Origin: Entophlyctis helioformis | Taxonomy: Eukaryota; Chytridiomycota; Chytridiomycetes; Chytridiales; Chytriomycetaceae | Reading direction: 5' to 3' | Assembly (NCBI GenBank): GCA_025526915.1 | Contig: JAHLKH010000089.1 | Coordinates: 39,263-103,262 of the forward strand | Length of the DNA: 64,000 nucleotides | Part shown: piece after piece, positions 42,644 to 52,093 of the stretch | Position numbering within the stretch: the first letter of the stretch is position 1 | Layout of the letters: every line of letters starts with the position of its first letter | Notes under the pieces: generated by a model | Told to the model about the DNA's origin: nothing | Databases searched by the model: none | The model's input: the letters and a program-made list of their open reading frames with translations, nothing else | Translations under genes and position numbers: made by a program

Positions 42644-45636
42644 CCCCCTGACTGCACAGTGTCTGATGCACTGTCTGTGGCATTCGGAGCCACTCGGCTG
42701 CACCAGCCTCATCAACCAGCCACACCTCATCAACAGCACCAGCCTCATCAACAGCACCAGCCTCATCAGCCAGCCGCACCCAGCATCATCATCATCCTCG
42801 TCGACATGCTGAGTGTGTTCTACCCGCAGCTTGCGGCAGCAGCCGCACTTCAGCCGCCATCGTCCATTAGTGAGTGGCTAGCAATCGTCGCACCCATCCT
42901 TGAGGCATTCCTCAAGTCGGTCGGCAACGGCCGGATCACCATCTTCCACATCGACGGCCAGCACGGCAACTCTGGCATCAAGCAGCAGGCGCATACCAGC
43001 CGTGCCTTGAGCGTCTTGCGCGCAGCGGCCAAGGTCCAGCAGTTCTTTGCCAAACGTGCAACCAATCAAGGGTTTAGACAGCTAGCAATGCAAGTTCCCT
43101 GCTTTGTGTTGCATGATGCGATTCTAACTAACAGTCAATGTTGCAGAAAAGAGCTGCAAGCCCTCCTCCATTCATTCACATTGACACACGACCATAAGGG
43201 CCACATTGCCAGGCTCTCAAGATGCTGCTTGGACCCACTTCCCCGCATAGGGTCTGTTGGTGTGCCCACGAGGCCGACATTTGCATTGCACGCGATGCTG
43301 CCGAGTATGCAAGCCAGCCAAGGTACAGATCACCATGATATCTGTCTGTTGTGATTGATGGCTGACAATCTGCATCTCACAACAGCAGCATTCCCATGGC
43401 GGTGATTGCCAACGACTCAGACGTCATTTTCCACTGTGCCGGACGTTGTCCTGTGATCACAACACGCATGTACCGCAGCCGCGCCACCAATATCCACACA
43501 TACAATCACCAGGGCATTGCAACCATTGCAGCTGCCCTGGGATTGCGCAGTTTCCCGGGCGCTTGCCAACTGGTCGCCGCCATGTCAAAAAACGACTATC
43601 ACGATTGTTACAGGCGAGGTATGTGCGATTCCTGGCTTCATGCTCTGTGTTGTCATCGATCCTGTGGTGTTGACTAACTCGTGTTGCCACTCACATCATC
43701 TTGCAGGCATTGCTGCCGCCGTCAAGTTCGTTAACAAGCAGTTTGACACCGCAGCAAAGAAGCACAGCTTCAAGAATCCGGCCGACTTCTGTGCGCTCCT
43801 TCAAGATCCTACGGAGGCCATGGATTTCGCGTACACTGTCGGATTCGCGTACTACAACGACCTGCTGAAGGTTGGAGGCGTGGCTCTTGCCAAAACCTTC
43901 CTGAACGCCTTTGCCATTTTCATCCTTCACAAGGAATCTGGGGCTTTCGCCAACATGTTCATTGCCCAGACTGGCAACAGCAGTCAATCCACCACGCCAG
44001 TGCCAAGGCAAGTCTTTGCTTGACCGGTCAAGGACGCTGCATTGTGGATGCATTTGCATGCATAGCACCATACTGACCATCCATTGCTACGTGGCAATGA
44101 CAGCAGCCAGGCTGCCAACACGACCACCACGCCCCAAGAACGGTATGTATGCATGTGATCTCTGCAGGTCCTCACATTACTGACTTATGCTCCTATTTTG
44201 ATGTCATTGTTGGATCGTGATGCAGATGCCAGCTGCGTGACAGCTGCGTTCTTGTTCACCCCAAGTCGCAGAAACACAACCCCAACTTGATCGCCATACA
44301 TCTGACTCTGGAGGATGTTGAACGGCTTGGCATCGACATTCTCAACACAAGGGAGATGGATGCAGCTTTGGACGAGATCAAGAACTGCCCAATTGCTCTC
44401 GACTGCGTCCTCAAGTACACGGCAGATTGCCTCGCTGGCATGCCAGACAGTGTTGCTGCCCGTGATTGTCTGGCCGAGATCAGCAGGTCGGCGAGCTCGA
44501 AACTGTTACGGATTGTCCACGAGCAGTCTCAAGCAGCAACAGTACGCGCGACGCTCGAGCCAGTCGATCAGGCTGTTTGGGATGGACACGTAAGTTGCTG
44601 CATGTCTCTGATGCATGTGCACTCCTTGCCTGGACCTGTCAAACTCAATCCACTGCTCATTGTACAGGGCGCTGCCGAAAGGATGAAGAAGCAGTTGGGC
44701 AAGATTGTCAATCGTCCATGCAAACCACACCGCCACTTATCAACACCGCGTACGTACTGCTTGCATTGGGATCATGCCAACTCATGTACTGACAGCACCT
44801 TCTTTGCTGAACGGTGCTATTCCAGAAACAGAAGCGCAGAAAGACTCACAGAAAGACCCACAGCAAGCCACGCAGCAAGTCAAGCATCAAGGCAAGGCCA
44901 TCACCCAAGGCGGTTCCCCATTGACCGCTGCCGACATCTGCAACAAGGCCGCAGACAGGCTGAACAAACTGAGAAGCCTCACAGATGGCCAACCAGTGAC
45001 ATGCCGCGAGCAGCTGGAAGCGGCCATTGACTTGCTAGAGTCCATCATCAAGCAAGCCACGGTGCGTCTTCATCTTCACTGGCTGTGTGTGCATGCCATG
45101 ACTTGGCACGATCACTCATTGTTCCACTTGACAGGAGGCTCAACTGCCCAAGCTGCCTGAGCAAGAACCACCATCTGCCGACAGCCAGGCTGGTCAAGCA
45201 GACTGCAAGATCTTGTATCTCAATCAAGATGCAGACATCCGGACGACGGTCAGTTCTGGTGTTCCATTGTTGCTTGCATATGCATTGTGTGCACTCGGAA
45301 GGCATTGCTGATCGTGCATCCAACCTCTACAGGCGCGACGCCGAATCACCAAGCAACAGGAGGTGGCGAACAAGCAGAAGCACGAAAAGCAAGCTGCCAA
45401 GGCCGCGGCAGACAAGGCCATCGACAGGAACAAGGAGGGTGCACGCCGGCAAGAGCGCCAGAAGAAACCAGGGAGCAAGAAGCAGACGTGAGTCTTGTAC
45501 ACTGTGCCATGTGCCTTGGGCATGCTTGCTGACATGTGTGAGGTTTGCAGATCCAATGCTGGAGCACGAGTGACACAATGTCGGGTTGACAGAAAGGGGG
45601 GACGCCTCTTCTCAGGGGCACCCATGACGCTCCCTG

Positions 45637-45892
45637 TGTCAGAGTTCCTGCTCGAGTGCAGCAAAGGCACAGGGAACTGCGGGTCTGCAACACAGACAGA
45701 GGGAGAGGAGCTGTCAGGCGACAGCGTCTGAGGCAGGCAAATGAATGTGTATTGTAGAAGTACCTGCAACACAGACAGAGGGAGAGGAGCTGTCAGGCGA
45801 CAGCGTCTGAGGCAGGCAAATAATAGAACAGCAAGGGAAAGGCAGAGACGCGAGACATAGAATTGGAAAAGCCAACAGATGATAATCTAACA
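45637..45892 (-). repeat. 3' LTR of the Ty3 element
   Basis: 256 bp, TG...CA. It has one small indel and a few substitutions relative to the 5' LTR, and is preceded by the CCCTG duplication. Confidence 0.93.
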
Positions 45893-45948
45893 CCCCCCCT
45901 AGCCGAGGAGGCCAAGAGGACCCAAGGCGGTAGAAGAAGAGAAAAATT

Positions 45949-48900
45949 TTAAGCCTCGTCATCCCCCAGATCATCCATGGCGGGCCTCGAAGGCATTGAG
46001 CATCTGGAGGGAGCCAGTGAACGACGCGCGTGGTTCCCATGTGTTGTCGGACTCAGGGTAGCCTTCCCACTTGACGAGCCAGCGGCGGCGGTTGCCCCTG
46101 CCCTTGACGTCGCGGATGGCTTCAATGATGTAGATGTTACCCTCAGGGGTGACTTCAAGGGAGCAGGCGGGCGTGGGCAGGGCGATCCGGGAAAGCAGCA
46201 GCTGGATCTACGTAAGGACGAAGGAGGTCCACATGGAACCAGGGATGCACGCGTGCAAAGCGGAGGTAGATCCAGGCAGCGGTTGAGATTCGTAGCATCG
46301 TCATCAATGGCAGTGATGCGGAAGGGACCGAGCCAGGGAACACGGACGAGATCAGGACGCTGAGCATCAGCCGGCCAGGTGAGACCATTCGAGGACAACC
46401 AGACAAGAGAGCCGACAGGGAGAGGTGCAGGCGCACGGCGAGACATGTTGGCTTGAACGCGAGCCTCCTCCTGAGCATCCGCAAGGTGAGTGGTAGCGAC
46501 ACCAGAGGCCGCGGCAACGCGTGAAACTAGATTGGCCACAGCAGGGGCAGCATTGGCAGGAGAGATAGAGGGGAGCATGGAAGGGTTGTGACCAAAAGCC
46601 AGGTAGTACGGGGCAAAGCCAGTCGACGCATTGGGCGAGCTGTTGATTGAGAAGGCGACGGTGTGCAGGAGGTCAGGCCAGTTCTTGCCCGAGTAGTCCG
46701 CGTACTTGGAGAGAATCTGCTTGGTGGTCTGGATGGTGCGTTCCGACTGGCCATTGGTCTGCTGATGGCGAGCCGTGGCAAGGTGCATGTCGATGTTGAG
46801 CGTGGCCATGAGCGACGTCCAGAAGGCCGAAGCAAAGCAAGGATCGCGGTCTGAGACAACAGAGGAGGGCACTCCCATGCCAGCACAGACCCAGTGCTTG
46901 CAGAAGAGCTCAGCCAGAGTGGCCGCGGATGCGGTGCGGGTGGTAGGTGCAAAGGCGACCAGCTTTGTGAGCCGATCGACAATGACAAGCACCGCATCCA
47001 AGCCTGAGTCAGTCATGGGCAGGAAGGCAATGTCGTAGGAGACGTCTGTGAAGCGGTCCTCAGGGATCAGCAGAGGATGGAGCAGACCCTGAGAGCGACG
47101 GCGATCGACAAAGTGGCGCTGGCAGATCTCGCACGAGGTAGCAAACTGGGCGGCATCCTCACGCAGGGAAGGCCAGAAGAATGCGTTGAGCAGTCGGCTG
47201 GCAGTGTTTAGGCTGCCAAAGTGACCGGCCAGGGGCTTGTCATGGTAGTTGGAAAGCAGACGCGTGCGTAGCTCGCCGTCAGGAACGTAGAGGCGGCCGG
47301 AGTGGTACCAGAGGCCGTCTGAGAGGACCATGTGCTTGAAGATCCTGGCATCGGAAGGGGAAGGGCTAGTCAGGCCAGAGCGCCAGTCAAGCATCTGCAG
47401 GGCATAAGGATCGGTAGCAAGCAGAGGGCGGATGGTGTCCTTGAGCGACGCGGCAGACGTGATGGCATTAACCGCGGCAGCGGCAGTGGCCGGTGGGTCG
47501 AGGTTGCCGTGAACGTCGTGGCAGGACGAGCAATGAGGCTGGTGGGCCGGGTGGCGGGAGAGGAAGTCAGCGAGCACGTTGGTTGGGCCTGGGACGTACT
47601 CAATGGTGGCGTGGAACTCCTGGAGCGCCATGACCCAGCGAACCTGGCGCGGCGTCAGGTTGGGCTGACGTGGAAGCCAGATGAGGGCACGGTGGTCGGT
47701 GCAGATGACAAACTGGCAGCTGGACAGGTAGTGACGGAACACACGGCAGACTTCGACGAGGGCCAGGAGCTCGCGCTCATGGACTGGGTAGTTGACCTCG
47801 GCCGGGACCATCTTGCGACTGTAGTAGGCCACTGGGTGCCACCCGTCGGCATGCTCCTGAGCGATCCAGCCACCGATTGCATAATCCGACGCATCCGTGT
47901 AGACGCGAGTTGGCAGTTTCGCGTCAAAGAAGCGGAGGACTGGGGCAGTGGTGATGGCATGGATCAGATAGTGGACCGCCTGCTGCTCGCGGGCGCCCCA
48001 GACAAACGGTGCGGCGGCGAGTGTCAAGGCGTACAGCGGTCGGGCGAGCTCGGCAAAGTACGGGATGAAGTCCTTCAGCCAGACGACATGGCCCAGGAGG
48101 GTGAGAACGCCATCGCGGTTGGTGCAGGTAGTGTGCTCCAACACTTTGTCGATGCTGTGCTGAGCGATGGAGTAGCCGGTGGGCGAGACCATATGACCGC
48201 AGAACTCGACAGACGGCTCGAGGAAGGAACACTTTGAGCCTTTGGCGAAGATGCGGTTGTCGCGGAGGACCTGCAGGACGTGCGTGACATGCTGGCAGTG
48301 CTCGTCCAAGGAGTGTGAGTAGATGAGCAGGTCGTCGACGTAGACGCCCATGAAGACATCAAGAGCGCCGGCGAACAAGCGGTTGGACAGCGCCATCATT
48401 GTAGCGGGGGCATTGACGAGGCCGTACGGCATGACGCGAAACTCAAAGTGCCCATACCGCGTCACAAACGCGGTCTTGTGCACGTCCTTGTCAGCCACAC
48501 GGATGTTCATGAAGCCGTCGCGGAGGTCGATGGACGAGATGAACTTGCAGCCAGCCACCTGGTCGCGGAGGGCCGGGATGGTGGGCAGGGTCGTCTTGTC
48601 CTTGACCGAGATGGCGTTGAGGCCGCGATAGTCGACGCAGAGGCGTAGGGTGCCGTCCTTCTTGCCCGCAAACAGCATAGATGCCGCGTACTGAGACGTG
48701 GATCGGCGGATGTAGCCGAGGTCGAACCAGGTCTGGATCTGCTTGCGGAGGATCTCGAGCTCAGCGTTGTTGAGACGAGGCAGAGGGCGGCGAGGTGGAA
48801 CACGCGCGTCCGGGATGAGTGGGATGGCGTGGTCCTCCGGGCGATGGGGTGGGATGCCGGTTGGCTTCTGGAAGACATCGGCATACTCCAGCAGAATGGC

Positions 48901-51285
48901 GTTGATGCGCGGCTCGTGGCATGTGGGGACCAGATCAAAGTCAATAGGCGTGCTGGAAGCAGGAGCCGAGACAGAGGAAACCGTTGGCGTGTAGTGGTGG
49001 TGCTCGCAAATCGCGGCAATGTGGTCGGTAAGGGAGTCGACGGTCCAGCCGCCAGCCGGCTCGTTGGCCTCAATGGCGAAAACGATGTCGTCCGAGTTGC
49101 GGAGATCCGTAGAGGAGATGAGGTTGACCATGAATGGAGCCGGATCGACAGGGTTGGATAGCAATGACCAGGTAACGGGGCAGTTGGAGTGCCGTGGCGT
49201 GAAGCGGAGCGTGCCGGCCGAAGCGTCCCAAAGGTTGATTGTGACCTTGTCAAACCAGGGAGTGCCAATGATGATGTCGGACGTGATGTCGGCAATGAAG
49301 AAAGGCAGAGAGGCCTGGTAGTCGCCGGACAAGAACAGGCCGTGCAGCATCTCGGACACCACCACGCGTTCGCCACCTGCATAGGCAATATCAAACGGCA
49401 AGATGCGTGTGGGTGTGAGGTGCCATCTGTTGGCCCACTGACGAGAGACAATCATGGCCGAGCTGCCGCTGTCGATGGTAGCGGTGCAGGGAGCCCCCAT
49501 GAAGGTGCCCGCAATGTGGGAGACAGTAGGCGAGACGAGAGATGGGGGGGCAACGTCTTCGACGGATTCATTCCGGCAAGGCACATCATCGGCGGCATCT
49601 CCACTGCTTGGAGTAGCAGGCGTTGCCACTGGCACGGACTCAGGCAGTAGTGGAGCTGGCGGTACCGGCGGGGGCAGGGGCACCACCGGCGGCAGCGGCA
49701 TAGCTACCGGCGGGGGTGGGGGCACCACCGGCGGTTGCGGCTCTAAAGGTATGCCAGGTGGGGGATGAGTCGGGTGCACGGGAGTGGCAACAGGAGTGCG
49801 ACGAGAGTGACGAGCAGGGACGAACCTTGGATCGATGACGGTCGCCTTGTAGGTGGGGCAGTCCGAGGACTGGTGGGACGGGTTGCGGCAGCGAACGCAA
49901 CCGCCGCGGGAGATGATCCAAGCGTAACCCTCGGAGTGAGCGACTTCATGGCCGTGAGCGAGACATCGTTGTAAGAATTGATGGGACGAGACGATGCCAG
50001 AGGCGGGGCCGAGATCTGCCGGACAGGGCGGGACGCGTTGGGTGGGAGCGCTTGCAGGCTTGGGAACGCGGAGGGCCTCTTCAGTGTGGCCGGCCTCGCG
50101 AAGCTCTGTGTGTTTCTTGGCGGTGTGATCCACGAGTGCCCTCATGGAGTCAAACTTTTTCCAGTCTGTGACAATGTGGGCCCTGAGTAGAGGGTCAAAG
50201 AGCTTGGCAAAGGAGAGGACGTTCTGCTTGTTGTACCCGTGGTCAGCATCCTTCATGAGAGTAGGGTACTCGGCAATCAGCGACGTGAATGGTGGGGCTG
50301 TCCATGGAGACTTGTGCCACGACTCGAGACGGTTGGACGCGTTGAACTGGACAGAGTGGGAGGTGAATCGGGTCTTGCCAGCGTCGCGAAGGGTGGTCCA
50401 TGTCTGGGATTCAGGAGGTACCGAGTCGAACCACTCGTTGGCCCACATGTGGGCTATGTCCTCGAGGCGGCTGATGACAAGGCCGACAATCTGGGAAGGG
50501 AGGAGAGTGGTTGAGGGGTAGCAGCGAAATGCGTTGTTGACTTGTGAGACAAACGTAAGCCAATCGGTGTGGACAACGTCGGGATTCTTGTCGCTGTTGG
50601 TACCGGAGAAGAAGGGGATCTTGCCGATCTGGGATTGGAAACTGCGGTTCTGGTTATCAGGGTCCGAAGCTGGGGCGGCGATACCGCGTCCTTCGAGCGC
50701 CTCGATACGGACCAGCAGGGCAGCGTTGAGCTCTTCCGCGTAGGTGAGAGATTGTGAAAGACCGTTGAAGAGCTTGGCAAAGTGGGACGCGGACTGAGTG
50801 GTCAGGTCGGCGTTTTGGTTGACGATATGTACGAGGCTGTCATGGTGACGTTTGAGCTTGGTATTCTCGTCGATCAGGTGGTTGATAAAGGCCACTGTGT
50901 GTCGGGCTTCCAAGTCGAGAGCGTCTGTGTGTTTAGCAAATGCTTCCAGGACGGGCGCAAGGGCCCCACGGAGGTTGGCGACGGTCTTGGTGTCGCTACT
51001 TTTGGCATGGGTGATATCGATGTCCCTGGTTGCCTGTGTATCGGCCCTCTGGGGGGGCTCGTCGAGGTACCTGAGCGCCATCTTGTCGAAGGAGAAGATT
51101 GGGGGGTCGTTGCTTGGATGGTCGCTTTGAGGAGGAGGCGAGAATAGGGACTCTTGTTTTTCATCGTCGGTGGGGACGGTTGAGGGGTCCTTGGCTGGGA
51201 AGTCGCCAGGGAGCTTGAGGGCGTCGTTGGGCGGCCGTGCAGGTTGGAGCGGCCTGCTGGGGAAGAAGCTGTAGATGGCGTCCAT
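45949..51285 (-). CDS. Gag-Pol polyprotein of the Ty3/gypsy element (1778 aa)
   Basis: A single open frame. Gag lies at residues 1-480, ending with a CCHC knuckle (CVRCRNPSHQSSDC, about 465). Aspartic protease DSGS is at about 605 (TATIDSGSSAMIV). Reverse transcriptase holds LCVDYRGLNAI, SSIDLRDGFMNI and YVDD at about 980. RNase H follows (VYTDASDYAIGGWIAQEH, about 1128). Integrase has an HHCC zinc finger (about 1350) and a DDE core (VVSDRDPCFAS, HQQTNGQSER about 1508). Beyond about 1675 the frame becomes nonsense, while another frame reads WFHVDLLRPYVDPA and a third reads YIIEAIRDVKGRGNRRRWLV and KWEGYPESDNTWEP, a chromodomain. So the C-terminus is broken by small indels near 46255 and 46190. 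Enzymatic motifs are intact. Confidence 0.93.
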   Translation of the reverse strand: MDAIYSFFPSRPLQPARPPNDALKLPGDFPAKDPSTVPTDDEKQESLFSPPPQSDHPSNDPPIFSFDKMALRYLDEPPQRADTQATRDIDITHAKSSDTKTVANLRGALAPVLEAFAKHTDALDLEARHTVAFINHLIDENTKLKRHHDSLVHIVNQNADLTTQSASHFAKLFNGLSQSLTYAEELNAALLVRIEALEGRGIAAPASDPDNQNRSFQSQIGKIPFFSGTNSDKNPDVVHTDWLTFVSQVNNAFRCYPSTTLLPSQIVGLVISRLEDIAHMWANEWFDSVPPESQTWTTLRDAGKTRFTSHSVQFNASNRLESWHKSPWTAPPFTSLIAEYPTLMKDADHGYNKQNVLSFAKLFDPLLRAHIVTDWKKFDSMRALVDHTAKKHTELREAGHTEEALRVPKPASAPTQRVPPCPADLGPASGIVSSHQFLQRCLAHGHEVAHSEGYAWIISRGGCVRCRNPSHQSSDCPTYKATVIDPRFVPARHSRRTPVATPVHPTHPPPGIPLEPQPPVVPPPPPVAMPLPPVVPLPPPVPPAPLLPESVPVATPATPSSGDAADDVPCRNESVEDVAPPSLVSPTVSHIAGTFMGAPCTATIDSGSSAMIVSRQWANRWHLTPTRILPFDIAYAGGERVVVSEMLHGLFLSGDYQASLPFFIADITSDIIIGTPWFDKVTINLWDASAGTLRFTPRHSNCPVTWSLLSNPVDPAPFMVNLISSTDLRNSDDIVFAIEANEPAGGWTVDSLTDHIAAICEHHHYTPTVSSVSAPASSTPIDFDLVPTCHEPRINAILLEYADVFQKPTGIPPHRPEDHAIPLIPDARVPPRRPLPRLNNAELEILRKQIQTWFDLGYIRRSTSQYAASMLFAGKKDGTLRLCVDYRGLNAISVKDKTTLPTIPALRDQVAGCKFISSIDLRDGFMNIRVADKDVHKTAFVTRYGHFEFRVMPYGLVNAPATMMALSNRLFAGALDVFMGVYVDDLLIYSHSLDEHCQHVTHVLQVLRDNRIFAKGSKCSFLEPSVEFCGHMVSPTGYSIAQHSIDKVLEHTTCTNRDGVLTLLGHVVWLKDFIPYFAELARPLYALTLAAAPFVWGAREQQAVHYLIHAITTAPVLRFFDAKLPTRVYTDASDYAIGGWIAQEHADGWHPVAYYSRKMVPAEVNYPVHERELLALVEVCRVFRHYLSSCQFVICTDHRALIWLPRQPNLTPRQVRWVMALQEFHATIEYVPGPTNVLADFLSRHPAHQPHCSSCHDVHGNLDPPATAAAAVNAITSAASLKDTIRPLLATDPYALQMLDWRSGLTSPSPSDARIFKHMVLSDGLWYHSGRLYVPDGELRTRLLSNYHDKPLAGHFGSLNTASRLLNAFFWPSLREDAAQFATSCEICQRHFVDRRRSQGLLHPLLIPEDRFTDVSYDIAFLPMTDSGLDAVLVIVDRLTKLVAFAPTTRTASAATLAELFCKHWVCAGMGVPSSVVSDRDPCFASAFWTSLMATLNIDMHLATARHQQTNGQSERTIQTTKQILSKYADYSGKNWPDLLHTVAFSINSSPNASTGFAPYYLAFGHNPSMLPSISPANAAPAVANLVSRVAAASGVATTHLADAQEEARVQANMSRRAPAPLPVGSLVWLSSNGLTWPADAQRPDLVRVPWLGPFRITAIDDDATNLNRCLDLPPLCTRASLVPCGPPSSLRRSSCCFPGSPCPRPPAPLKSPLRVTSTSLKPSATSRAGATAAAGSSSGKATLSPTTHGNHARRSLAPSRCSMPSRPAMDDLGDDEA

Positions 51286-51404
51286 TTGACGCGTCGGTCG
51301 AATTGACCAATCAGCAACGAGATGTCAGGAAGTGGGTCGGAGACGCGTTGTGGGTGAATGGCACGATGTTTGAGCAGATCTGAAGGTGCGAGACAACAAG
51401 GAGA

Positions 51405-51760
51405 GATGGTGGACGCCGAGCGCAATGAGGAAGGTGTTGAGGACGGTGTGGAGGGCCGGAGAACCGGTAGGCACTGAGCTCGACGAGAAGGACGACGAGG
51501 GTAGTGTGGGGACTGGAGGACCAGTGGACGCCGAACGCAACGAGAAGGACGTTGAGAACGGTGTAGAGGGCCGGAGAACCAGTAGGCACTGAGCTCGACG
51601 AGAAGGACGACAAGGGCAGTGTGGGGGCTGGAAGACCAGTGGACGCCGAGCGCAACGAGAAGGACGTTGAGAACGGTGTAGAAGGCCGGAGAACCGGTAG
51701 GCACTGAGCTCGACGAGGGCAGTGTGGGGGCTGGAAGACCAGTAGGCGTCGCAAGTGACG
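51405..51760. repeat. 115-bp tandem repeat in the Ty3 leader
   Basis: Three units begin at about 51415, 51530 and 51645 (GCCGAGCGCAA...), plus a partial one. Each contains GGCCGGAGAACC and GCACTGAGCTCGACGAG. They lie between the 5' LTR and the gag start at 51285. Confidence 0.85.
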
Positions 51761-51835
51761 AGGAGGATGTCAGAAGGGATGTGAGGGCCAGGCGGGTGCC
51801 GCGAGCGGCGAGATCGCTGTTTCTAAGGCTGTTCT

Positions 51836-52093
51836 TGTCAGAGTTCCTGCTCGAGTGCAGTGAAGGCACAGGGAACTGCGGGTCTGCAACACAGACAGAG
51901 GGAGAGGAGCTGTCAGGCGACAGCGTCTGAGGCAGGCAAATGAATGTGTATTGTAAGAAGTACCTGCAACACAGACAGAGGGAGAGGAGCTGTCAGGCGA
52001 CAGCGTCTGAGGCAGGCAAATGAATAGAACAGCAAGGGAAAGGCAGAGACGCGAGACATAGAATTGGAAAAGCCAACAGATGATAATCTAACA
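51836..52093 (-). repeat. 5' LTR of the Ty3 element
   Basis: 258 bp, TG...CA. It is adjacent to the CCCTG duplication at 52094-52098, where the Fanzor reading frame resumes. Confidence 0.93.

Larger units (their letters stand above)
41012..45491 (+). pseudogene. XPG/FEN1-like PIN-domain nuclease of the element, interrupted by LTR insertions
   Basis: It starts MGINGFGQASKKGYCSVSI, matching the MGI-x-G-(L/F) start of the XPG family. At codon 20 it is cut by solo LTR B (41074-42643, target CCCCC). After the LTR come a His/Gln/Pro repeat and IIIILVDMLSVFY (first metal Asp), FHIDGQHGNSGIKQQAHTSR, then WCAHEADICIARDAAEYASQ (E-A-D motif), AVIANDSDVIFHCAGR (D-x-D motif), QGIATIAAALGLRSFPGACQ and MSKNDYHDCYRRGI. 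Later exons carry FADFCALLQ-type helices, a LADICNKAADRLNKLRS-like region near 44930 and a basic coiled end (EGARRQERQKKPGSKKQT), TGA near 45490. The metal-binding acids are kept. FEN1-type 5' flap or structure-specific activity is inferred from family motifs only. Confidence 0.68.
45637..52093 (-). mobile_element. Ty3/gypsy LTR retrotransposon (chromovirus type)
   Basis: LTRs 45637-45892 and 51836-52093 start TGTCAGAG and end CTAACA (TG/CA). They differ at only a few bases, so insertion is recent. Target duplication CCCTG is at 45632-45636 and 52094-52098. Each LTR contains an internal tandem copy of about 84-bp spacing (CAACACAGACAGAGGG ... GGCAAAT). The polypurine tract is CCCCCCCTAGCCGAGGAGG beside the left LTR, so the element reads leftward. 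Sequence inside the right LTR (AGAACAGCC on the minus strand) does not start with TGG, so the primer is not a standard tRNA 3' end. It sits in codon 5 of the Fanzor-like gene. Confidence 0.95.

Noticed and set aside
47332..48237. Long open frame antisense to the Ty3 pol gene
   Set aside because: A shadow of the RT/RNase H coding region; no recognisable protein.
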